A program made the position numbers and the translations under genes. Shown one piece after another: positions 16,153 to 23,575 of a stretch of DNA of 36,392 bases; position 1 is the first letter of the stretch; the number at the start of each line of letters is the position of its first letter. The notes below the pieces were generated by a model that was not told the DNA's origin, did no database searches, and saw nothing but the letters and a program-made list of their open reading frames with translations. Location: the NCBI GenBank assembly GCA_947476955.1, contig CANJSS010000012.1, forward strand, positions 1 through 36,392, in the 5' to 3' direction. This DNA is from Flavobacteriales bacterium (lineage in GTDB: Bacteria > Bacteroidota > Bacteroidia > Flavobacteriales_D > Crocinitomicaceae).

Positions 16153-16728
16153 ATGAATACACAAAATAGTATTATAGTGCCGGACATTCGAAATTTATAT
16201 TTGTCATACTTGGATAAGACCACACGAGATGACAATAGTTCAATTGCCGTTAATCATTTTGGTGTTTTTTCCCAAGATTTTATCAATGGAATTGCTTCGA
16301 ATGTAGAAGAGATGATGGTGACTTTTGGGGATCAAAAGAAAATTATCAAACGTGCTTTTTCTATTCTAATTGAAGGGCTACAAAATATCCGTTTACACGC
16401 TTCGAAAGATGATTTTGGAAGGCAATTGGGTTTTTTATTTATGTTTAAAAGTAAACAATCCTATAAAATTGTTCTAGGTAATATGGTTTTAAACGATCAG
16501 GTGGGTGCTTTAGTTTCTTACCTCGAAAACATAAACCAGATGGAAAAGGAAAATCTCAAAGAAATGTACTGCAAAATACTTACAGAAGGTTATTTATATC
16601 AATCTGGTAGCGCAGGCTTAGGATTTTTATTGGTTAGAATGAAATCTGAAAATCCACTTCATTTTAGGATCGAACCAATGGATGAAAAAAAGTCGCTATT
16701 TAGTGTTGAAGTTGTATTGAATCGCTAA
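16153..16728 (+). CDS. SiaB-like protein kinase (DUF6272), HATPase-like
   Basis: 191 residues with a GHKL-like layout: an N-box-like segment LIEGLQNIRLHA with Q77-N78, and a glycine motif GSAGLGFLLVRMKS beginning at residue 152. This matches the SiaB-type kinases, which phosphorylate or bind STAS anti-sigma-antagonist proteins in partner-switching systems. No membrane segment or receiver domain is present. It stands alone: the next gene downstream is a separate small protein. A STAS protein is encoded about 6 kb away (22220). Family call is from pattern recall; kinase activity is inferred. Confidence 0.7.
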   Translation: MNTQNSIIVPDIRNLYLSYLDKTTRDDNSSIAVNHFGVFSQDFINGIASNVEEMMVTFGDQKKIIKRAFSILIEGLQNIRLHASKDDFGRQLGFLFMFKSKQSYKIVLGNMVLNDQVGALVSYLENINQMEKENLKEMYCKILTEGYLYQSGSAGLGFLLVRMKSENPLHFRIEPMDEKKSLFSVEVVLNR

Positions 16729-16864
16729 AAATTACCTTTGAAATCAACATATTTAAATTCCTTTTAAATACAAAAACCTATTAATTCTGCAGTTATTGCG
16801 CCTTCCATTTTTTACTTTTTCGAAAGAATAAAATCGAATTACTGCATTTTTAATTGAAAAAGTA

Positions 16865-16872
16865 TATCTTTG
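16865..16872 (+). promoter_or_regulatory. -7 promoter element (TATCTTTG)
   Basis: Perfect match, 22 bp before the GTG at 16895 of the small Cys-rich protein; spacing is the same as for pgm and STAS promoters in this window. Confidence 0.6.
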
Positions 16873-16894
16873 TTTGGAATTATTCTAAATAAGA

Positions 16895-17035
16895 GTGAAG
16901 CAAGAATTTTATAGCCGGCAAAATGAGTTTAAGCAAGAATTTTCATGTTTAAATTGTGCGTGCAACAAGAAAAAGGATTGTTGTAAAAAATACAAGAAAA
17001 AAGGAGTTCATTGTAAAAAATGCCCGAAGTTATAA
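16895..17035 (+). CDS. 46-residue Cys/Lys-rich small protein
   Basis: Short frame from GTG 16895 to TAA 17033-17035. Residues 1-17 are polar (KQEFYSRQNEFKQEF), followed by CLNCACNKKKDCCKKYKK and HCKKCPKL: seven Cys at 18, 21, 23, 29, 30, 40, 43 and about 14 Lys. The CCKKYKKKG/HCKKCP ending resembles small conserved Bacteroidota proteins I recall, without a known function. The Cys spacing suggests metal binding; Lys content suggests nucleic acid or membrane contact. A perfect promoter lies 22 bp upstream and the next gene starts 32 bp downstream. There is no ATG, and an upstream in-frame stop limits the start to GTG. Confidence 0.62.
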   Translation: MKQEFYSRQNEFKQEFSCLNCACNKKKDCCKKYKKKGVHCKKCPKL

Positions 17036-17055
17036 GCGATTCTTTTTTGTTTCCA

Positions 17056-17063
17056 TATATTTG
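17056..17063 (+). promoter_or_regulatory. -7 promoter element (TATATTTG), leaderless type
   Basis: Perfect match ending only 4 bp before the ATG at 17068. Transcription would start at or beside the start codon. Confidence 0.5.
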
Positions 17064-17067
17064 ATTC

Positions 17068-17592
17068 ATGCAACGCATCGTACTCTTAGTCCTCCTAATA
17101 TTCCTGGTAAAGTTTTCTTCCCTTGCTCAAAATCTTGCAACTAATGATTTAAAAAAACAGGTAGGATTAGTCTTTGGAATGAGCCGGCTGGATTTTTTTT
17201 CCGGACTTTATTATTCAAAACAACTCCGACACATACAACCATTTACTTCTTTAGAATTTGGTGTAAACCGCTCGGTTTTTCAAAAGCGAATTTTCCCAAG
17301 GATTAGTTTAGGTATGAATTATTTTTTAGTTTCCAACAAAAAATTACATTTTGGACCCTATCTTTCGCATAGTTACTCGCTGCTGAAAATCAACTCAAAT
17401 TCCAACCACTATCACCATTGGAATGAATTGTATATTGGAACAAGAATGGAACTGGGTAATAAATTACGCTTTACAAATTCCATCGCAACGGGTTGGATGA
17501 ACGAGCGATTTTATAGCCAAACTACCAAAATAGTAACGGGTGTTAATTCCTTAGGTTTCTACGCAAATATTGGATTAAGTTATGTTTGGTAG
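17068..17592 (+). CDS. secreted barrel-like protein, unknown
   Basis: 174 residues with a signal peptide (MQRIVLLVLLIFLVKFSSLAQ, cleavage probably after residue 21). The mature part has repeated aromatic strands (FSGLYYSKQLRHIQPFTS, RISLGMNYFLVSNK, HFGPYLSHSY, GFYANIGLSYVW) ending in an aromatic residue, as outer-membrane beta barrels do. No named family recognised. It overlaps the GDPD-like gene by 11 bp, so the two are co-translated in one operon with the SUI1-type gene. Confidence 0.65.
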   Translation: MQRIVLLVLLIFLVKFSSLAQNLATNDLKKQVGLVFGMSRLDFFSGLYYSKQLRHIQPFTSLEFGVNRSVFQKRIFPRISLGMNYFLVSNKKLHFGPYLSHSYSLLKINSNSNHYHHWNELYIGTRMELGNKLRFTNSIATGWMNERFYSQTTKIVTGVNSLGFYANIGLSYVW

Positions 17593-18379
17593 AACTTTGA
17601 TATTGGTATTTATTCTTTTTTCGTGTTCTAAAAAACAGGAAAATGAAACCGTTAAAATACTAGGGCATGCAGCTACCGGATTGAATATACTGAATTCCGT
17701 TTACCACGATAATTCCAAAGAAGCAGTAGAATTTGCGCTTTCTATAGAAGGTTGCAATGGTGTTGAAATCGATCTTCAACTCTCAAAAGATGGTGATTTA
17801 TGGCTTTACCACGACGAAAAACTAGAAACGGAAACAAACGGATCCGGTTGTATTTCTAGTCTTACTTCCGCAGAAATTTCTGAACTAACCTACACTTCTT
17901 TTCACACCGAACACCTAGCGAAATTAGCGTCGCTGGATTTTACGCAGTTTAAAGGAAAAGAGTTGATATTAGACCTGCGTCAATGGAATTTTTGCGATGG
18001 AACGTTTGTCGCGATTCAAAAGGTGATTGAACAACTTAACGAATTAAATCTATCGAACCCTGCTGATTTCAAGGTTATGTGCCTTGTGGAGTATACTGCC
18101 TGGATTGAACCGCTTCATTCAAATGGATTCTCAGTTTTTTTTCCGCTTTATAGCTTGGATGAATTTCCTGAAATGGAAGATCAATTCCCTCTGATTGATG
18201 GATATGTAGTGAAAAATCCAGACTGGAATGAAAATGAAATTCAAAACATAAAAAACAGTAGTAAAAAAGTTTATATTTTTGAGGTGCGTTCCCCAAAAGG
18301 AATTCGAAATGCATTTCGAAAATTACCAGATGGTTTGATAACGGATGATATTCGAAACACACTAATTGAAAAGTACTAA
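17582..18379 (+). CDS. glycerophosphodiester phosphodiesterase-like lipoprotein
   Basis: 265 residues with a short lipoprotein signal (MFGRTLILVFILFSC, Cys15). The GDPD fold is shown by GHAATG (H29), GVEIDLQLSKDG (E62, D64), WLYHDEKL (H77) and the C-terminal DGLITDDI. The E-D-H spacing matches the E44/D46/H59 pattern of the family. The normal HRG motif is HAA, so the conserved Arg is missing and classical phosphodiesterase activity is doubtful. The predicted location is the cell envelope. It overlaps its upstream neighbour by 11 bp and the next gene by 1 bp. Confidence 0.75.
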   Translation: MFGRTLILVFILFSCSKKQENETVKILGHAATGLNILNSVYHDNSKEAVEFALSIEGCNGVEIDLQLSKDGDLWLYHDEKLETETNGSGCISSLTSAEISELTYTSFHTEHLAKLASLDFTQFKGKELILDLRQWNFCDGTFVAIQKVIEQLNELNLSNPADFKVMCLVEYTAWIEPLHSNGFSVFFPLYSLDEFPEMEDQFPLIDGYVVKNPDWNENEIQNIKNSSKKVYIFEVRSPKGIRNAFRKLPDGLITDDIRNTLIEKY

Positions 18380-18723
18380 TGGCAAAGAAAAAGGAAAAAT
18401 TGAATGTTGTTTATTCTACAAATCCGGATTTCAATTACCAATTTGAAGAAGAAGAGGAAACAGAGACCTTGTCGAAAAATCAACAGAAATTATATGTTTC
18501 CATCGATAAAAAACAACGTGGCGGAAAAGAAGTGACTTTGGTTGAAGGTTATATCGGATCGGAAGAGGATTTAAAAGAATTGGGAAAATTTCTGAAAAAC
18601 AAATGCGGCGTTGGTGGGACAGTAAAAGATATGGAAATTTTAATCCAAGGAAATTTTAGAGATAAAGTGTATGATATACTAACCAAAGAGGGATATCAGG
18701 TGAAGAAAAAAGGAGGAAATTAG
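18379..18723 (+). CDS. SUI1/eIF1-like translation factor (YciH type)
   Basis: 114-residue homologue of eukaryotic eIF1, which monitors start-codon selection on the small ribosomal subunit; bacterial YciH is about 108 residues and its role is less clear. The N-terminal 40 residues are acidic and disordered-looking (QFEEEEETETL). The core has KKQRGGKEVTLVEGYIG, LGKFLKNKCGVGGTVKD and ILIQGNFRDKVYDILTKEGY, the usual basic loop and Gly-rich turn. The start overlaps the stop of the GDPD-like gene by one base (TAATG). Confidence 0.9.
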   Translation: MAKKKEKLNVVYSTNPDFNYQFEEEEETETLSKNQQKLYVSIDKKQRGGKEVTLVEGYIGSEEDLKELGKFLKNKCGVGGTVKDMEILIQGNFRDKVYDILTKEGYQVKKKGGN

Positions 18724-18805
18724 AAGTTTTAATTGAGCCTGTCGGTCTTATCGATTAGGGAGAAAGAAAGTTAGAAATTGAAATTAAATAATTAGAAACG
18801 AAAAT

Positions 18806-20365
18806 ATGAAGAGAATTTTGATTCCAGTGCTTGTTTTATCAGCACAATTTACAATTGCACAAAAAGCGCCAATGAACTGGTACTTGAATAGTCCAAAAGA
18901 GAATAAAATATTTGGAGCATCAGTGGATAATGCCTATGGCTTGTTGAAGGATAAACAACCGCAGCAGGTTATTGTCGCAGTGATTGACAGTGGCGTAGAA
19001 GTGGATCACGAAGATTTAAAAGATGTGATTTGGGTCAACGAAGATGAGATTGCTGGAAACGGAATTGACGATGACAAAAACGGTTACATTGACGATGTGC
19101 ATGGTTGGTCATTTTTAGGTGGAGTTACGGAAGATATCGATCACGAAGCAATGGAAATTGCACGCATGTATCACACCGGAAACAAGTACTTCTCGGGTAA
19201 AGACACCACCTCTTTAATTGGGGATGATTTAGCGAAATACAATGCCTTTGTTCAAGTGAAAAAAGACTTCAAAAAAGAACAAGGAACCCTGGAGCAACAA
19301 TTCGTGGGAATCAATATGCTGAACGTATACATTCAAAAAGTGAAAGCTGCATCTAATGGAGAATTTTCAAAGAAAACCAATAAAGCGTTTGTGGCAGCGG
19401 AGGAAATGGACATCAAGTTGAAAAAACGTATTGGAATGATTTTAATGATTTTTCCAGCAGATGAATTGGAAAAACAAATTGAAGGTGGCGCTGATCAAAT
19501 TGGTGGGTTAATAAAATTCAATTTGATAGATGCAGATAGTGTTCGTCGCGCGATTGTAGGGGATGATCCAAATGATTATACAAATCGTTATTATGGCTGC
19601 AACCGTTACGAAGGACCAGATGCAATGCACGGAACGCACGTTTCAGGAACAATCGCTGGTAAAAGAGGCAATGGAATTGGAATAGAAGGTATCGCTGCAA
19701 ATGCAAAAATCATGGTCTTGCGCGCTGTTCCAAATGGTGATGAACGGGATAAAGACATTGCCAATGCAATTTATTACGCCGTTGATAATGGCGCGAAAGT
19801 GATTAATATGTCGTTCGGAAAATATTACACGATAAATAAATCCGCGATCGATGCAGCAATATTATATGCAAAAAATAAAGATGTATTATTTGTGCACGCT
19901 GCAGGAAATGACGCTAAAAATAAAGATATTGAAGATTCATACCCAACACGACGTTTCACAGATGGTTCCGTTGCGTCGAACTGGATTGAAGTAGGGGCAA
20001 GTTCAAGTGAGAAAAAAGGAAAGAAATTAATTGCTGATTTCTCAAATTACGGTTCCACAACAGTCGATTTATTTGCACCAGGTGTGGATATTTATTCAAC
20101 AGTACCAGATGGGAAATACGAAGATGCATCTGGAACAAGTATGGCCTGTCCAGCAACCGCAGGTGTAGCAGCAATGATTCGTGGATATTTTCCTGAATTA
20201 ACAGCTCAACAAGTGCGCGATGTGTTGATAAAATCAGCATCACCATACAAGAAGAAAGTGGTAATTCCCGGAACAAAAAAGAAAGCAAAAATGAATCAAT
20301 TAGCAATTTCAGGTGGATTTGTGAATGCTGAAAACGCAGTAATCTATCTATTAAAAACAAAATAA
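18806..20365 (+). CDS. secreted subtilisin-like serine protease (S8)
   Basis: 519-residue exported protease with a signal peptide (MKRILIPVLVLSAQFTIAQ). The catalytic triad is intact: D61 in VAVIDSGVEVDHEDL, H278 in HGTHVSGTIAG and S445 in GTSMACPATAGVAA, with the oxyanion Asn in HAAGNDA. Between D61 and H278 there are about 215 residues, far more than the roughly 30 of plain subtilisin; the insert includes DDDKNGYIDDVHGW (calcium-like acid cluster), Lys-rich helices and KKDFKKEQGTLEQQF. No C-terminal sorting domain (Por or gliding type) is seen. It is monocistronic as far as visible, with a hairpin downstream. Confidence 0.92.
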   Translation: MKRILIPVLVLSAQFTIAQKAPMNWYLNSPKENKIFGASVDNAYGLLKDKQPQQVIVAVIDSGVEVDHEDLKDVIWVNEDEIAGNGIDDDKNGYIDDVHGWSFLGGVTEDIDHEAMEIARMYHTGNKYFSGKDTTSLIGDDLAKYNAFVQVKKDFKKEQGTLEQQFVGINMLNVYIQKVKAASNGEFSKKTNKAFVAAEEMDIKLKKRIGMILMIFPADELEKQIEGGADQIGGLIKFNLIDADSVRRAIVGDDPNDYTNRYYGCNRYEGPDAMHGTHVSGTIAGKRGNGIGIEGIAANAKIMVLRAVPNGDERDKDIANAIYYAVDNGAKVINMSFGKYYTINKSAIDAAILYAKNKDVLFVHAAGNDAKNKDIEDSYPTRRFTDGSVASNWIEVGASSSEKKGKKLIADFSNYGSTTVDLFAPGVDIYSTVPDGKYEDASGTSMACPATAGVAAMIRGYFPELTAQQVRDVLIKSASPYKKKVVIPGTKKKAKMNQLAISGGFVNAENAVIYLLKTK

Positions 20366-20382
20366 AAGTATCAAATTAAAAA

Positions 20383-20421
20383 AAACGGACTTGAAAAGAT
20401 TGTGTCATTTCAAGTCCGTTT
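20383..20421. terminator. 14-bp perfect hairpin after the protease gene
   Basis: AAACGGACTTGAAA pairs exactly with TTTCAAGTCCGTTT across an 11-nt loop. On the plus strand the tail is only TTT then CAAACC; on the minus strand the stem is followed by eight T. It therefore looks like a better terminator for minus-strand transcription, though no minus gene is seen there. It may still end the protease transcript. Confidence 0.6.
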
Positions 20422-20679
20422 CAAACCAAAATCATCAACGAACTAAATATTTGTACTTTTTATTGATCATAAACTACTGCACTTTTAAAATAGTGCTGAG
20501 GCATTCTTAAAAACTAAAACTTTTCCCGTTATCTAGTAAGCGGTTACTATCCGATTCTTAATGGAATAAATGAATTTGAATTTTGTATTTTTCGCATTCA
20601 AAAAATTCGCTTTCAACACCTTGTTAAAAAAAAAACGAAAATTTCTCATCGGCACTTAATCGTTAAATTGAAAAGAACG
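20422..20679 (+). other. intergenic region with two further hairpins
   Basis: No convincing coding frame. Two inverted repeats are present: GCACT/AGTGC at 20479-20496 and TAGTAA-GCGG-TTACTA at 20534-20549. The rest is AT-rich with runs of A and T. Together with the hairpin at 20383-20421 it may hold a small RNA or a pyrR leader; no perfect -7 box was found on the minus strand here. Confidence 0.3.
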
Positions 20680-20687
20680 TATCTTTG
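20680..20687 (+). promoter_or_regulatory. -7 promoter element of pyrR (TATCTTTG), leaderless type
   Basis: Perfect match; its last base is 5 bp before the pyrR ATG (20693), so transcript start and start codon nearly coincide. Confidence 0.6.
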
Positions 20688-20692
20688 TGAAG

Positions 20693-21241
20693 ATGGAAAA
20701 GCAAGTCATTTTAAATAAACGACATTTCGAATTAACTGTTAATCGACTTTGCTATCAGCTTATTGAATCCCATAATGATTTCTCGAATACTGTTTTAATT
20801 GGGCTACAGCCGCGTGGCGTAAATGTCGTTGCGCGCTTGAAATCGCAGTTAGAGAAAATTTTAGGAAAAGAAGTTGTATGCGGAAATCTCGATATTACCT
20901 TCTACCGCGATGATTTTCGAAGAAGAGAAAAACCATTGATTCCAAGCACAACGAATATTGATTTTGTAATTGAAAATAAAAACGTTGTCTTAGTTGACGA
21001 TGTTCTGTTTACAGGTCGAACTATTCGCGCAGGATTAGATGCTTTACTAGCCTTTGGAAGGCCAAATAAAGTGGAACTTTTAACATTGATAGACCGCCGT
21101 TTTAACAGAGACCTTCCAATTCAAGCAGATTATATTGGAGAATCAGTAGATTCTTTGAGTTCGGAGAGAGTGTCCGTTGAATGGAAAGAAATAGAAGGAG
21201 AAGATAAAGTCGTTTTGTATACACCGGAAAGCAATGAATAA
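20693..21241 (+). CDS. pyrR: PyrR, pyr regulator / uracil phosphoribosyltransferase
   Basis: 182 residues. PyrR proteins convert uracil and PRPP to UMP, and in Firmicutes bind pyr mRNA to control attenuation. The PRPP loop is VVLVDDVLFTGRTIRAGLDAL in shape (about residues 99-118), LIGLQPRG precedes it and ELLTLIDRRFNRDLPIQADYIG follows. I use ATG 20693; the upstream GTG is inside the promoter box. The mRNA seems to have no leader, so an attenuator upstream of this gene is unlikely and the UPRTase role may dominate. The 3' end overlaps pyrB by 8 bp. Confidence 0.93.
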   Translation: MEKQVILNKRHFELTVNRLCYQLIESHNDFSNTVLIGLQPRGVNVVARLKSQLEKILGKEVVCGNLDITFYRDDFRRREKPLIPSTTNIDFVIENKNVVLVDDVLFTGRTIRAGLDALLAFGRPNKVELLTLIDRRFNRDLPIQADYIGESVDSLSSERVSVEWKEIEGEDKVVLYTPESNE

Positions 21242-22163
21242 TTTAAGTGTAGATCATTTAATAGGAATCAAAGATCTGACGCGAGAAGATATCGAATTGA
21301 TATTCAGCACGGCAGATAGTTTCAAGGAGGTAATTAACCGCCCAATCAAAAAAGTTCCTTCGCTCCGGGATATTACCATTGCGAATTTATTTTTTGAAAA
21401 TTCTACACGAACCCGACTGTCATTTGAATTGGCAGAAAAAAGACTTTCAGCTGATGTAGTGAATTTCAGCGCGGCAAGTAGTTCGGTTAAAAAAGGAGAA
21501 ACGCTAATTGATACCGTAAATAACATTTTATCCATGAAAGTGGATATGGTGGTAATGCGCCATCCAAACCCAGGTGCAGCTAAGTTTTTATCGGAACGAA
21601 TTGGAGCAAAGGTTGTAAATGCTGGAGATGGAACACACGAACATCCAACTCAAGCGCTTTTAGATGCTTTTTCTATTCGGGAAAATTTGGGTTCTGTCGA
21701 AGGGAAAAAAGTGGTGATTGTTGGCGATATTTTACATTCCCGCGTAGCACTTTCAAATATTTATTGTCTGCAAAAATTAGGCGCTGAAGTTATGGTGTGC
21801 GGACCAACAACCTTAATTCCTAAATATATTAGCGAATTAGGAGTGAAAGTGGAACACAATTTAAGAAAAGCTCTCGAGTGGTGCGATGTTGCAAATATGT
21901 TGCGCATTCAACTAGAACGACAAGAAATCAAATATTTTCCGTCATTGAGAGAATATTCCATGCAATTTGGATTGAATAAAGAATTACTAGATTCTTTGCC
22001 TAAAGAAATTGTCGTTATGCATCCAGGACCTATAAATCGCGGGGTTGAAATTACCAGCGATGTTGCAGATTCGAAACAATCCATTATTTTGCAGCAGGTT
22101 GAAAATGGCGTAGCGATTAGAATGGCGGTAATTTATCTGCTTGCTTCTAAAATTGAAAGATGA
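21234..22163 (+). CDS. pyrB: aspartate carbamoyltransferase catalytic subunit
   Basis: 309-residue enzyme joining carbamoyl phosphate and aspartate, the first committed step of pyrimidine synthesis. Intact motifs are FENSTRTRLSFELAEKRL (carbamoyl-phosphate site, STRTR), GDGTHEHPTQALLDAFSI, VIVGDILHSRVALSN, ANMLRIQLERQ and HPGPINRGVEI (substrate loop). Length matches the catalytic chain (E. coli 311). No pyrI regulatory gene adjoins it, as expected for the unregulated or trimeric class. Its ATG lies inside pyrR, so the two are coupled. Confidence 0.97.
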   Translation: MNNLSVDHLIGIKDLTREDIELIFSTADSFKEVINRPIKKVPSLRDITIANLFFENSTRTRLSFELAEKRLSADVVNFSAASSSVKKGETLIDTVNNILSMKVDMVVMRHPNPGAAKFLSERIGAKVVNAGDGTHEHPTQALLDAFSIRENLGSVEGKKVVIVGDILHSRVALSNIYCLQKLGAEVMVCGPTTLIPKYISELGVKVEHNLRKALEWCDVANMLRIQLERQEIKYFPSLREYSMQFGLNKELLDSLPKEIVVMHPGPINRGVEITSDVADSKQSIILQQVENGVAIRMAVIYLLASKIER

Positions 22164-22187
22164 GAATCGAACTCAATAAAAAATAAG

Positions 22188-22195
22188 TACATTTG
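22188..22195 (+). promoter_or_regulatory. -7 promoter element (TACATTTG)
   Basis: Perfect match, 24 bp before the STAS ATG at 22220; it could drive STAS-rnz separately from pyrRB. Confidence 0.55.
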
Positions 22196-22219
22196 AAAAA
22201 ACACAATACAAACAATGCT

Positions 22220-22561
22220 ATGAACTTCGAGACTATTCAAAACAAGAATGAAGCAATTGTAAAATCAAATGTTTCTAAATTGGATGCTTCCAATGCTTCT
22301 GAACTAAAGTCTGAATTAATTTTATTGAATAAAAATGGTGTGAATAATGTCATAATGGACTTAAGCGCAACAAAATATTGCGACTCTTCCGGTTTGAGCG
22401 CAATTCTTTCAGCGAATCGACTGTGTAAAGATTCAAATGGCCGTTTTCTGCTTTGCGGTTTACAGTCAAATGTTTTTAAGTTAATCCAGATTTCTCAATT
22501 AGACCAAGTTTTATCAATTACAGTGAGCAAAGAGGAAGCACTTGAGGCGTTGCATTCGTGA
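22220..22561 (+). CDS. STAS-domain anti-sigma factor antagonist
   Basis: 113-residue single STAS domain of the SpoIIAA/RsbV type. MDLSATKYCDSSGLSAILSA contains S57 at the place of the phosphorylated Ser58 of SpoIIAA, within the conserved D-S-S-G. Strands and helices of the fold are clear from residue 10 to 110. I chose ATG 22220 since the TTG at 22193 overlaps the promoter box. It would switch partners between an anti-sigma factor or kinase and a target; none is adjacent, but a SiaB-like kinase is at 16153. Its stop overlaps the rnz GTG (GTGA). Confidence 0.88.
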   Translation: MNFETIQNKNEAIVKSNVSKLDASNASELKSELILLNKNGVNNVIMDLSATKYCDSSGLSAILSANRLCKDSNGRFLLCGLQSNVFKLIQISQLDQVLSITVSKEEALEALHS

Positions 22562-23475
22562 ATTTTGAAGTAACAATACTTGGAAGTGGCGCTGCTATTC
22601 CTACGCTTAGAAGAAATCCAACCTCCCAATATGTGGTGTGCAACGATCGGCATATTTTAATTGATTGCGGAGAAGGAACACAAATGCAACTCCGCAAATT
22701 CGGTATAAAATTCCAACGTATTTCCCATATTCTAATTTCCCACTTACACGGCGATCATTTTTTTGGTTTAGCCGGTCTCTTAAGTACGATGCACGTGTTG
22801 GGACGAGATAAAGGAGTAACCGTTTATGGCCCGGAATTACTAGAGAAATTGATCCGAAGCCAACTCGAAGCAGGCGGTGCGAGATTGGATTTTGAATTGG
22901 ATTTTGTCCCGCTGACAGGAAAGGATTCCAAATTAATTTTTGAAGATAACTTGATGGAAATCTATACGTTTCCGCTTAAGCATAGAATTCCAACGAATGG
23001 CTTTTTAATTAAAGAAAAAATAAAAGAAAGACCTTTGATCTCCGATGCGATAAAAGGATCTGGATTGAAGTTGGAGCATTTGCCACGATTGAAAAAAGGA
23101 GAAAATGTAACCCTTCAATCGGGTGAAATAATGGATTTCGAAGATTTCACTTTACCACCAAAGCCCAGCTTTTCTTATGCTTTTTGCTCCGACACATGTT
23201 ATTGGGAAACCATTGTTCCTTTTATAAAAAACGCAACTGTGTTGTACCATGAAGCGACTTTTATCGAAAGTGATTCCGAAAGAGCCAAGGCAACATTTCA
23301 CGCTACAGCAGCTCAAGCAGCAAAAATTGCATCCCAAGCAAATGTTCACAAATTACTGATCGGACATCTAAGTGCGCGCTACGATAAGCCAGATGCCCAT
23401 CTTGCAGAATCTAGTGCTATTTTCCCAAATTGCGAGGTGGTCGAAGACGGAAGAAGTTATCCAATCTCCCATTAG
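22558..23475 (+). CDS. rnz: ribonuclease Z
   Basis: 305-residue zinc endonuclease of the metallo-beta-lactamase fold that trims tRNA 3' ends. It has the metal motif HLHGDH at residues 62-67, LGSGAAIPTLRRNPTSQ at the start, CSDTCYW and VLYHEATF in the middle, and LLIGHLSARY near the C terminus holding the last metal His. The GTG start at 22558 overlaps the STAS stop by 4 bp, a coupling that makes the start well supported. No exosite truncation is seen. Confidence 0.95.
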   Translation: MNFEVTILGSGAAIPTLRRNPTSQYVVCNDRHILIDCGEGTQMQLRKFGIKFQRISHILISHLHGDHFFGLAGLLSTMHVLGRDKGVTVYGPELLEKLIRSQLEAGGARLDFELDFVPLTGKDSKLIFEDNLMEIYTFPLKHRIPTNGFLIKEKIKERPLISDAIKGSGLKLEHLPRLKKGENVTLQSGEIMDFEDFTLPPKPSFSYAFCSDTCYWETIVPFIKNATVLYHEATFIESDSERAKATFHATAAQAAKIASQANVHKLLIGHLSARYDKPDAHLAESSAIFPNCEVVEDGRSYPISH

Positions 23476-23542
23476 GTTTTTTTCAACCTTCAAACGTTCA
23501 AAAGTCGTTATAAGTTGCTGTTTAACATTGCGCTACTCTTGT

Positions 23543-23550
23543 TATTTTTG
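23543..23550 (+). promoter_or_regulatory. -7 promoter element (TATTTTTG)
   Basis: Perfect match, 25 bp before the ATG of the ParE-like gene. Confidence 0.6.
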
Positions 23551-23575
23551 TTTGTTACGGACCAATGTGAATTAG

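Noticed and set aside
16733-16740. Perfect TACCTTTG just after the SiaB-like gene
   Set aside because: No start codon of a supported gene within 100 bp downstream; the next gene has its own better-placed box at 16865.
16770-16830. 14-codon minus-strand frame reading MEGAITAELIGFCI
   Set aside because: Too short, with no promoter box or conserved context; treated as chance.
16956-17144. 62-residue frame on the plus strand between 16956 and 17144
   Set aside because: It overlaps both the Cys-rich small protein and the signal peptide of the gene at 17068 in another frame, and has no recognisable features.
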